Source: Candidatus Competibacteraceae bacterium
Lineage (GTDB): Bacteria > Pseudomonadota > Gammaproteobacteria > Competibacterales > Competibacteraceae
DNA: 5,661 nt
Reading direction: 5' to 3'
Assembly (NCBI GenBank): GCA_020444985.1
Contig: JAGRHK010000138.1
Span: forward strand, 1-5,661
Position numbers and translations under genes: made by a program. Below, one piece after another: positions 1 to 5,340 of the stretch. How positions within the stretch are numbered: position 1 is the stretch's first letter; every line of letters starts with the position of its first letter. Under the pieces are notes generated by a model that did no database searches, was not told the DNA's origin, and saw nothing but the letters and a program-made list of their open reading frames with translations.

Positions 1-484
1 CGTTCGTCACCGCCATGCGGGTAATCGTGATCTCAAGCGGGATCACTGGATCAATGGAAGCGGCAAACGCCATTTGAATGGGGCCGCGCACTTGTCCACA
101 GTTGACATCCGTCGTCATCACCGCGCCAAAAGCCCGAACATCGAAGAAGTTTGCACACATCCAGCGGGTCAATTCATTCGCCTTTGCCTTATCCTTTGGC
201 AATTTTTTGGGTTCAGGCTCTATCGACAGAGCTGTGTAAGCTTCACGGTGTTGTTCATTGAGAACCGACTTTTCCTGCATGTAAATGGCGTAGCCTGGCG
301 TGGCTTCTTTTTCCAAACTGATGTAATTACGAATTTTGCGCTTCAGGCAGACATCGGTCACCAGCCCCTGGTTGGTTTCCGGGTCCAGACGCGGCAGATT
401 CCCGGCATCCGGATCGCCATTGGGGTTGCCATTAATGACATCAAACAGATAGACAAACTCGTAACGATGGGCAATCACGCTCAT
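1..484 (-). CDS. cas7c: Cas7c (Csd2) type I-C Cascade backbone subunit, 3' part cut off by window edge
   Basis: Cas7c (Csd2) polymerises along the crRNA spacer and forms the backbone of the type I-C Cascade complex. The minus frame from the ATG at 484-482 stays open for 161 codons to the window edge, a bit over half of the roughly 280-300 residues usual for the family. It begins MSVIAHRYEFVYLFDVINGN. The family hallmark NPNGDPDAGNLPR lies at about residues 20-32, followed by VTDVCLKRKIRNYI and, near the edge, ITITRMAVTN. All of these are typical of Csd2. The start overlaps the cas8c stop as ATGA (481-484), and an AAGGAG Shine-Dalgarno sits 7 nt upstream. The gene is therefore probably translationally coupled to cas8c and part of one operon with it. 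No stop or frameshift is visible. The C-terminal part cannot be judged. Identification rests on motif recognition and gene order. Confidence 0.95.
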   Translation of the reverse strand, partial: MSVIAHRYEFVYLFDVINGNPNGDPDAGNLPRLDPETNQGLVTDVCLKRKIRNYISLEKEATPGYAIYMQEKSVLNEQHREAYTALSIEPEPKKLPKDKAKANELTRWMCANFFDVRAFGAVMTTDVNCGQVRGPIQMAFAASIDPVIPLEITITRMAVTN

Positions 485-891
485 TCCTCTGCTCCTTGTT
501 GCATTTCTGAATCCTCACCCGCCAAATCATCCGCCTGGCGAGTAAACCGAGAGTGTGACTGATGGTAATAGCCGATGGCGAAACGCCCCTGGTCTTCAAT
601 TTTGAGGTTGCGTGGAAAATAGCTGCTTAATCCATCGACAATCTCGCCCAGTTCACGCTCCAAGTGCTGCGCCAGACCCCGCCTATCCTTGCGTAGCTTG
701 CTCAGGTGATGTTGGGTATTGCGCAACAGCATCGGAAATACCGATGCCGGCGTCGCTGAGGCTGCGCCGTAGTAGCGATCGCGAATCGTCGCGTTGATTT
801 GGCCTAACGCGGCGCGCTGGATATTCTCCAGCACGGCAAATAAGCGTCCCAGTCGATAACCAGGATGGGTAGATTCCTTATCAAGACTCAC
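481..891 (-). CDS. cas11c: Cas11c small subunit translated from an internal GTG start within cas8c
   Basis: In type I-C systems the small subunit Cas11c is known to be made by separate translation of the 3' end of cas8c, and it lines the belly of Cascade in more than one copy. Here codon 461 of cas8c is GTG (891-889), in frame. It is preceded by GAGGAG (898-903), which gives a 6-nt spacing to the start. The product would be 136 residues, close to the size expected for Cas11c. It would start VSLDKESTHPGYRLGRLFAV (with Met as initiator) and end in the acidic tail of Cas8c. The upstream codons GAA GAG GAG ATA CCC encode EEEIP, so the signal sits in coding sequence. ATA is a rare Ile codon in many proteobacteria and may be kept for the ribosome site. 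The start is inferred from sequence and family knowledge. Confidence 0.8.
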   Translation of the reverse strand: MSLDKESTHPGYRLGRLFAVLENIQRAALGQINATIRDRYYGAASATPASVFPMLLRNTQHHLSKLRKDRRGLAQHLERELGEIVDGLSSYFPRNLKIEDQGRFAIGYYHQSHSRFTRQADDLAGEDSEMQQGAEE

Positions 892-2271
892 GGGTATCTC
901 CTCTTCGATGCCCTTGACCCCTTTACGCCGATCGCGCGCGAGGACAGATTTGCAAAGCGCGACGCGCAGACCGGATATTTCACCATCGGCCCGCATACGC
1001 ATGATGGCATTTGCCAGCAAACTACGCGGATAGCGGCTGCCAGTAAGAATAGAGCGGGTTATTTCCCCCGCCAACAAAGGCAGAATGTTTTCACTCTTGC
1101 TCTGTGCTGCAACGGCATACAAGAGTCGCCAAATAGCCGGCGGCGTTTTCCACGGTAAGGGTTCCAGTTGCAGATCGGCGTAGTGCTCCGCCAGACGTTT
1201 GGCAAAGCATTCCAGGGTTCCCACTTGCCAGAAACGAATTGATAGCCGGGATGCGTTGGGTGACAGACCCAGCACGAAAAAGCGGGTTTCTTCATCGAGT
1301 TCCGGGCGAAGTTCCCGAAGCGGTCGGCCCTGGGCAATCCCTTCCAACACCGTACGCACCCGGGCCGCTTCCTGGGCATCGGTCGGCGGATCAACCAGTG
1401 CAGCAAATAAATCTTCGGCTTGCGCAACGCTCGCGGAATCCTTGGCCAACGCCCAAAATACCACGCTAGCGTCGCCGATTTGCAATCGCTGCCGATTGTT
1501 GTGTTCGTCGCGGCGCAGAAGATGGTTGAGCGCGGTGGTATAGGCAAAGGCGGCCTGTTCCGATACTGGGGCGTTATTGCCCTGGTGTTTACCATAGGAA
1601 GTGAATGCATCCAGATTGAACGATACGATGGACGCGCCGGAACTTTGAGCGCCATTAACGCCTTTTATCGCAGGATGTAGACGCGCCAACGGCATGCGTT
1701 CACCGCTAACCAGGCAATCGCCTTCACAAGCGTCGGCGCTCGCCAGCATTCGAGCAAGCACGGCTTGGGCAGCGGGTCGTTGATGCAGGTATTCACGCTC
1801 GCCATCCAAGCGGAATACCAGATTGCTATCCAGCATTTCCCTGGTGAACGGTGGTTCTTGAAACTGTGCATCGGACCAATGCTCCAGAAAAATCCGTAGC
1901 GCTTGCATTCCCTTGTCCGTTTCACCTGCAAGCATTCGCCGATGAAGGTCCTTGAAAGCCTGGTGCTCCAAAAACGTTCTTTTCTTGGCTTTATCATCGG
2001 TTTTAGCAGTGACGCCCAAAACATAGCTCGTCTTATCCCAAAACGGACACGTAGCAATGTTGACCGATCTTTTCGGGGGTTGCGGCACGGCCAGCCTTCT
2101 GGGAACCGGTTTTTTGCCAGAAGTGTCGCGAATATCTTGAATATCAGAGAGCTGTCCATCCTTGGACAAGATCAGCGCATAACTGATCTGTTCCTCGCTA
2201 TAACCGAATCGTGGAACTTGCTGTTCCTTAACCAGGCGCTGGTAGTAATCATAAAGAGCGATGAGAATCAT
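481..2271 (-). CDS. cas8c: Cas8c (Csd1) type I-C Cascade large subunit
   Basis: Cas8c (Csd1) is the large subunit of the type I-C surveillance complex. It is thought to recognise the PAM and help recruit Cas3. The 596-residue product matches the usual family length of about 570-620. The N-terminus MILIALYDYYQRLV is characteristic of Csd1, and so is the block VPQPPKRSVNIATCPFWDKT near residue 63, followed by SYVLG. A conserved C-terminal part (GYRLGRLFAVLE, then RDRYYGAASATP) follows after about residue 470. The ATG at 2271-2269 overlaps the cas5c TGA as ATGA and is preceded by a full AGGAGGT 6 nt upstream, so the start is secure. The stop overlaps the cas7c ATG in the same way. The last 136 codons also contain an internal start for Cas11c, listed separately. 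No truncation or frameshift is seen. Confidence 0.95.
   Translation of the reverse strand: MILIALYDYYQRLVKEQQVPRFGYSEEQISYALILSKDGQLSDIQDIRDTSGKKPVPRRLAVPQPPKRSVNIATCPFWDKTSYVLGVTAKTDDKAKKRTFLEHQAFKDLHRRMLAGETDKGMQALRIFLEHWSDAQFQEPPFTREMLDSNLVFRLDGEREYLHQRPAAQAVLARMLASADACEGDCLVSGERMPLARLHPAIKGVNGAQSSGASIVSFNLDAFTSYGKHQGNNAPVSEQAAFAYTTALNHLLRRDEHNNRQRLQIGDASVVFWALAKDSASVAQAEDLFAALVDPPTDAQEAARVRTVLEGIAQGRPLRELRPELDEETRFFVLGLSPNASRLSIRFWQVGTLECFAKRLAEHYADLQLEPLPWKTPPAIWRLLYAVAAQSKSENILPLLAGEITRSILTGSRYPRSLLANAIMRMRADGEISGLRVALCKSVLARDRRKGVKGIEEEIPVSLDKESTHPGYRLGRLFAVLENIQRAALGQINATIRDRYYGAASATPASVFPMLLRNTQHHLSKLRKDRRGLAQHLERELGEIVDGLSSYFPRNLKIEDQGRFAIGYYHQSHSRFTRQADDLAGEDSEMQQGAEE
492..497 (-). 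promoter_or_regulatory. Ribosome binding site of cas7c
   Basis: AAGGAG on the minus strand, 7 nt before the cas7c ATG at 484-482. It lies inside the last codons of cas8c and supports the choice of a start that overlaps the cas8c stop codon. Confidence 0.8.
898..903 (-). promoter_or_regulatory. Internal ribosome binding site for Cas11c
   Basis: GAGGAG on the minus strand inside cas8c, 6 nt before an in-frame GTG at 891-889. The strength and spacing match those of the true cas gene starts in this operon. It lies where the small-subunit region begins, which makes it more than a chance purine run. Confidence 0.75.
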
Positions 2272-2942
2272 CCCTTGACCTCCTCAGCGGTAAAAGGCGG
2301 CACCTCAATGACACCATCGATCATGCAGGCGCGAAAGAACTTCGGCGTCATGTCATTAGCGAAATCAATATCATGCAACATCCAACCCAAATCACGCTCA
2401 CCGGCTAGCGCAGCATCCACTGCCGGCATGGCGTCATCCGTTTCCACCAATGAAAACGCCGCCGGGAACTCCCGCACCCCCAAACATGGCGTATGAAAGC
2501 ACTGTCCCTTGCGCGCACGACGATTGAAGATATCCAGATGCTTACCGGAGTTGTCGGTTCCATCCGCATGTCGCGTCAACGCGAAGTGCGCCTCAATGAC
2601 ATAGCCTACATCGCGCAATACCGTCGCCGCTCGCTGTTGCCGATCCTCTTCAATCAGGGAGATTAATTCCTCCACGCGCCCCGCTTTCATGGCTTTTCCA
2701 ACTAAGGCCGCCGATAGTTTATGGCCGACCTCATTGCGACGGATCGACTCAAAACGGATGGGCTTCAATACATGAATACGGTCAATGACCCAGACAATGG
2801 CGGGTTTCCAATGAATCGCCTCCAGAATCCCTCGCGCTGCGGATGGAGTCATGACATCGTAAGAGACCCGCTCCACTTTCATTTCCGGACGAGTGAAACA
2901 GGCTCGTTCCCCCCAGACGTGTAATCGAACGCCATAAGTCAT
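2268..2942 (-). CDS. cas5c: Cas5c (Cas5d) pre-crRNA endoribonuclease and Cascade subunit
   Basis: In type I-C, which lacks Cas6, Cas5c cleaves the CRISPR repeat transcript and stays on the 5' handle of the crRNA. The product from the ATG at 2942-2940 has 224 residues and begins MTYGVRLHVWGERACFTRPE, a typical Cas5c N-terminus. Other family blocks are SYDVMTPSAARGILEAIHWK (27-46), VIDRIHVLKPIRFESIRRNE (52-71), GKHLDIFNRRARKGQCFHTP (133-152) and LGVREFPA (154-161). K134-H135 align with the catalytic Lys116-His117 of Bacillus halodurans Cas5d. The position of its Tyr46 is His44 here. The frame opens 8 codons further upstream, but the chosen ATG has AAGGAG at a 6-nt spacing and matches family starts. 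It follows cas3 after a 58-nt gap and overlaps cas8c by 4 nt. The gene looks intact. Confidence 0.95.
   Translation of the reverse strand: MTYGVRLHVWGERACFTRPEMKVERVSYDVMTPSAARGILEAIHWKPAIVWVIDRIHVLKPIRFESIRRNEVGHKLSAALVGKAMKAGRVEELISLIEEDRQQRAATVLRDVGYVIEAHFALTRHADGTDNSGKHLDIFNRRARKGQCFHTPCLGVREFPAAFSLVETDDAMPAVDAALAGERDLGWMLHDIDFANDMTPKFFRACMIDGVIEVPPFTAEEVKG
2278..2284 (-). promoter_or_regulatory. Ribosome binding site of cas8c
   Basis: AGGAGGT on the minus strand is a full match to the anti-Shine-Dalgarno core, 6 nt before the cas8c ATG. It is embedded in the last codons of cas5c (GAG GAG GTC). Together with the ATGA overlap it fixes the cas8c start and suggests strong coupled translation. 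Confidence 0.85.
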
Positions 2943-3000
2943 TTGCCACTCCTTTTCACAATGCAATCCTCATCTACCCGAGTAGACGGCTCTCGGCTAA
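2943..3000 (-). other. Short spacer between cas3 and cas5c
   Basis: These 58 nt are the only spacer between cas genes in the window. They hold the cas5c Shine-Dalgarno and a weak inverted repeat, ccgag (2978-2982) and ctcgg (2992-2996), with a 9-nt loop and no run of T. No promoter or convincing terminator is seen, so cas5c is most simply read from the cas3 transcript. Confidence 0.6.
2949..2954 (-). promoter_or_regulatory. Ribosome binding site that decides the cas5c start
   Basis: AAGGAG on the minus strand, 6 nt before the ATG at 2942-2940. It selects this ATG over the in-frame ATG 8 codons upstream (2966), which has a weaker and less well-spaced purine stretch. Confidence 0.8.
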
Positions 3001-4782
3001 TTACCAATTCAAGTGTTCAGCTTTGATGAAAGCTGGATTATCCCAGTATAAGCCGGAATATTTATTATACAGATCAAGATTCATCAAAATCATAAACTGC
3101 TCGGCAAACCGCTCCGGCGCTAAAGGCTGAATAGCGCCTGATCCATGCAGGGCTGCAAACCCCTCATGCGGCATCTGTACAATGTAAGGCTGCAAGCGGC
3201 GGGCAATACTGCCGATATGGTCAGCATTTTCCAGAGCATCCAACATATCCTGTGCTTCCTGATCAAAGGGAATGATCACCGGCTGCTGCATACTCTCAAT
3301 CATCCGAAAATCACGCGCGACACTCTCAAACGGTAGCCCATCCATGCCTCCATCCTGAAAACGCTTGAGCACGGCATATTTGTCCAGTTCCGAGTCCCGG
3401 CCATCCCGTTGCCAGTAGAGCAATCGGAAATAGTGTTCAATGGCTTCCAGCGCTAGAGGATCATCCGGGTACTGGCGTAACACTTCACGGCTGACTTGGG
3501 CAAACTGCGCCAACTCCGGGGGAGACGCCCAGTCCGAAGTGGAAAAAATGAGCACTTCGCTCGCCGCTGGCGACCAGCCTCCTTCACGATTGCAGCGTCC
3601 AGCCGCTTGGGCAATGGAGTCCAGACCCGCCTCGGCGCGCAGGACGCGAGGGAAATCCACATCGACGCCCGCCTCGATGAGTGAGGTGGCGATTAACCGG
3701 CAGGGTTTTGTATCTTTAAGTTGTTGACGCACATCGGCTAAAATCTGGCTGCGATGCTTGGCGCACATCAGCGTCGTCAGATGACGCGCACCCGGTTGAT
3801 CATGAATGAGTTCGAACAGTGTTCTAGCATGTTGGCGATTGTTGACAATACACAATATTTGTTGATTAGCGGTCAGCTCATCGGCCAGCGCCGCATCATT
3901 CATCTCCCCAACATGACGAACGCTGACTCGTTTCAAGGTGGCGTAAAGTCGCTGTGGCTCCGGCGCCAGTTCACGCACATGGCGCAATCCGCCAGCAAAG
4001 CTCTTGCCGGGATCGTCGGTTTCTTGCAAAGCGGGTTGGGTCGCGGTGCAAAGGACGATGCTGGATCGATAATTCAGCGCCAACTCATCGAGAGCGGCGA
4101 TGCAGGGACGCAACAGCTTGAGCGGCAAGATCTGGGCTTCGTCCAGAATCACCACGCTGTTGGCGATATGATGCAGCTTGCGGCAACGTGACGGTCGATC
4201 GGCAAACAGGCTTTCAAAGAATTGCACCGCCGTGGTCACCACGATCGGCGCATCCCAGTTTTCCATGGCCAGCTTCAGCTTTTCACGCGATTCCCAGCTT
4301 TTCCGTCGGTTGCCCCGATCGTGTCGCTGTTCGTCGCTGAAAGCGCTGTGATGTTCGAGTATGGCCTGTTTGCCGAACTCGCCCAATGCCTCGCGAAATG
4401 CTGCTGCATTCTGCTCGACGATACTGGTAAAAGGGATGACGTAAATAATGCGTTCCTGGCCATAGCGCAGGGCGTGGTCCAGCGCGAACGCCAGCGACGC
4501 CAGGGTCTTGCCGCCACCAGTCGGCACGGTCAGCGAGAATAATCCGGGAGATAAAACCGCCTGCTGGCATATGTGATGAAGGATTTCCGCGCGCAATCGG
4601 TTAACGTCCGAATCGGCCTTGAATCCGCTCAGAAAAGCATCCAGCGGTTTGCGTAACTCGGCCAGGGTCGGCAATCCGCCACGGTCAATCCGCCACCCTT
4701 CAACTTTGGCGTAGAAGGCCTCGGTATCCAGAAAATCCGCATCGACGAGACAGGAAAACAACATGCGCGTGAAGAACGCCAA
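3001..4782 (-). CDS. cas3: C-terminal helicase part of Cas3 downstream of the premature TAG
   Basis: This is an open frame of 593 codons beginning with TTG directly after the TAG, in the same frame as the HD fragment. It opens LAFFTRMLFSCLVDADFLDT, which includes the final HD-domain Asp motif. It then carries the superfamily 2 helicase core: Walker A PTGGGKT (87-93), IIYVIPFTSIVEQN (112-125), DEAQ (214-217), TATQP (246-250), ATSLIEAGVDVDFP (365-378) and QAAGRCNREGG (392-402), followed by a Cas3 C-terminal domain. Every key residue expected for ATP-driven unwinding is present. No Shine-Dalgarno precedes the TTG, unlike every other start in this operon, so it is more likely the remainder of a full-length Cas3 than a natural Cas3' gene. 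Termination-reinitiation at the abutting TAG and TTG is possible but would be inefficient. It lies 58 nt before cas5c. Confidence 0.9.
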   Translation of the reverse strand: MAFFTRMLFSCLVDADFLDTEAFYAKVEGWRIDRGGLPTLAELRKPLDAFLSGFKADSDVNRLRAEILHHICQQAVLSPGLFSLTVPTGGGKTLASLAFALDHALRYGQERIIYVIPFTSIVEQNAAAFREALGEFGKQAILEHHSAFSDEQRHDRGNRRKSWESREKLKLAMENWDAPIVVTTAVQFFESLFADRPSRCRKLHHIANSVVILDEAQILPLKLLRPCIAALDELALNYRSSIVLCTATQPALQETDDPGKSFAGGLRHVRELAPEPQRLYATLKRVSVRHVGEMNDAALADELTANQQILCIVNNRQHARTLFELIHDQPGARHLTTLMCAKHRSQILADVRQQLKDTKPCRLIATSLIEAGVDVDFPRVLRAEAGLDSIAQAAGRCNREGGWSPAASEVLIFSTSDWASPPELAQFAQVSREVLRQYPDDPLALEAIEHYFRLLYWQRDGRDSELDKYAVLKRFQDGGMDGLPFESVARDFRMIESMQQPVIIPFDQEAQDMLDALENADHIGSIARRLQPYIVQMPHEGFAALHGSGAIQPLAPERFAEQFMILMNLDLYNKYSGLYWDNPAFIKAEHLNW

Positions 4783-5247
4783 CTAGAAAATCGCTCGATC
4801 TTTACGGGGATACTTCAGCCGTGGTGAATTCAGGCTGTCAGGCAGTCCAATCTCGTCTTGCCATGCCGAAAGCAGATGAGGAATGCGCGCCGCCAGCCGG
4901 TCCTGCAAGGCGCTGCGTTTGCCTGGATCGCGCCCGTTCGCCAGGCCCGCATGATGTCCGGCGATGCAGTACGCCAACAGGCGCCCCAAGCGCGGCCCGA
5001 AGCGTTCGACAGCGACTTTGGCGCCTGCCGTGGAATGATCCACGCGGCCATAATCACCGGTCAGGCGTCCCTGGAATTCCTCCGTGTATTTGCCAAGATC
5101 ATGCAGTAATCCTGCAACCCGTCCGATGTCTTGAGCAGCAAAGCGTTCCGCAAAATGCGCGGCAAGTTGCCCAACCGCATTGAGATGGTCGCTAAGCCGC
5201 TGCCAATCGTCTCGATTCATCGAATCCGTTGAGTGTGCATAAAACAT
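4783..5247 (-). CDS. cas3: N-terminal HD nuclease fragment of Cas3, ending at premature TAG
   Basis: This 154-residue fragment carries most of the Cas3 HD phosphohydrolase domain, which cuts ssDNA using bound metal ions. It begins MFYAHSTDSMNRDDWQRLSD, a typical I-C Cas3 start, and GAGGT lies 4 nt upstream of its ATG. The frame extends 17 codons further upstream, but that stretch has no family match and runs into the intergenic region. Visible metal-ligand motifs are H21 (possible), H49-D50 in LLHDLGKYTEEF, H71 in VDHSTAGAK, and H98-H99 in AGHHAGL. The fragment ends KDRAIF at TAG. The last Asp motif of the HD fold (LVDAD) lies beyond the stop, so the fragment on its own is probably an incomplete nuclease. 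Stand-alone Cas3'' proteins of other subtypes are longer and include that Asp. Confidence 0.9.
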   Translation of the reverse strand: MFYAHSTDSMNRDDWQRLSDHLNAVGQLAAHFAERFAAQDIGRVAGLLHDLGKYTEEFQGRLTGDYGRVDHSTAGAKVAVERFGPRLGRLLAYCIAGHHAGLANGRDPGKRSALQDRLAARIPHLLSAWQDEIGLPDSLNSPRLKYPRKDRAIF

Positions 5248-5251
5248 AAAT

Positions 5252-5256
5252 ACCTC
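5252..5256 (-). promoter_or_regulatory. Ribosome binding site of cas3
   Basis: GAGGT (within GTGAGGT) on the minus strand, 4 nt before the ATG at 5247-5245. It selects the MFYAHS start rather than the ATG 17 codons upstream, which has no such signal. Confidence 0.7.
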
Positions 5257-5273
5257 ACGTTGATCTTTAAAAG

Positions 5274-5301
5274 CTGACAAACCCGGCAAAATCGCCATAA
5301 T
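5274..5301 (+). promoter_or_regulatory. Probable sigma-70 promoter of leuA
   Basis: CTGACA (5274-5279, five of six matches to TTGACA) and CATAAT (5296-5301, five of six matches to TATAAT) are separated by 16 nt. Transcription would start near 5306-5309, giving a leader of about 32 nt. That is too short for a leucine leader-peptide attenuator. The region also forms the upstream flank of the divergent cas3 gene. No equally good promoter for cas3 could be picked out on the minus strand, although one is required within or near this 93-bp gap. Confidence 0.6.
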
Positions 5302-5323
5302 CGCTATCAGAATTTCAAGCGAT
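5290..5323. repeat. Tandem 9-bp near-repeat and inverted copy in the divergent intergenic region
   Basis: AATCGCCAT (5290-5298) is followed directly by AATCGCTAT (5299-5307), 8 of 9 identical, covering the leuA -10 element. ATCGCT (5300-5305) also recurs in inverted form as AGCGAT (5318-5323), with a 12-nt loop. The arrangement is operator-like, but no known regulator motif is recognised, and the elements are short enough to be chance. Confidence 0.35.
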
Positions 5324-5328
5324 CACTT

Positions 5329-5332
5329 GGAG
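5329..5332 (+). promoter_or_regulatory. Ribosome binding site of leuA
   Basis: GGAG (within GGAGAG) lies 8 nt before the leuA ATG at 5341. The spacing is acceptable, and it supports the start that gives the standard LeuA N-terminus. Confidence 0.65.
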
Positions 5333-5340
5333 AGCGCCGC

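Larger units (their letters stand above)
3001..5247 (-). pseudogene. cas3: cas3 (type I-C HD nuclease-helicase) interrupted by an in-frame TAG
   Basis: Cas3 is the effector of type I CRISPR interference: an HD-domain ssDNA nuclease fused to a superfamily 2 helicase, recruited by Cascade to the target R-loop. From the ATG at 5247-5245 to the TAA at 3003-3001 there is one continuous frame of 748 codons before the final stop, the normal I-C Cas3 length. It is interrupted only by TAG at 4785-4783 (codon 155). Upstream lie HD motifs H49-D50, H71 and H98-H99. Downstream lie LVDAD, Walker A, DEAQ, TAT and the motif VI arginines. The flanking residues read AIF-stop-LAFFTRMLF. Intact I-C Cas3 proteins usually read FQLAFF or similar here, so a CAG to TAG change is the simplest explanation. 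No second lesion is visible. It may be a recent pseudogene, a sequencing error, or rescued by suppression or reinitiation. Confidence 0.85.

Noticed and set aside
74..562. Plus-strand open frame of 162 codons opposite cas7c
   Set aside because: It lies antisense to the recognised cas7c and the cas8c end, has no recognisable family features and no supporting ribosome site; it is a shadow of the real genes.
1059..1655. Minus-strand open frame of 198 codons inside cas8c in another frame
   Set aside because: It is fully contained in cas8c, whose own frame is well supported; the composition rich in Arg, Trp and Pro is typical of an out-of-frame reading.
2943..2966. Upstream in-frame ATG that would lengthen Cas5c by 8 residues
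   Set aside because: The extra residues do not resemble the family N-terminus, and the AAGGAG site is placed for the downstream ATG.
2978..2996. Inverted repeat in the cas3-cas5c spacer considered as a terminator
   Set aside because: The stem is only 5 bp, the loop is 9 nt and no T-run follows; termination here would also cut off the rest of the operon.
3754..4191. Plus-strand open frame of 145 codons opposite the cas3 helicase
   Set aside because: It is antisense to conserved helicase motifs and has no family resemblance.
4783..4785. TAG read as a sense codon by a variant genetic code
   Set aside because: It is a single occurrence and the rest of the window reads normally with the standard code; nothing else suggests reassignment.
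5248..5298. Upstream in-frame ATG that would lengthen Cas3 by 17 residues
   Set aside because: The GAGGT ribosome site and the MFYAHS family start both favour the ATG at 5247; the extension overlaps the leuA promoter region.
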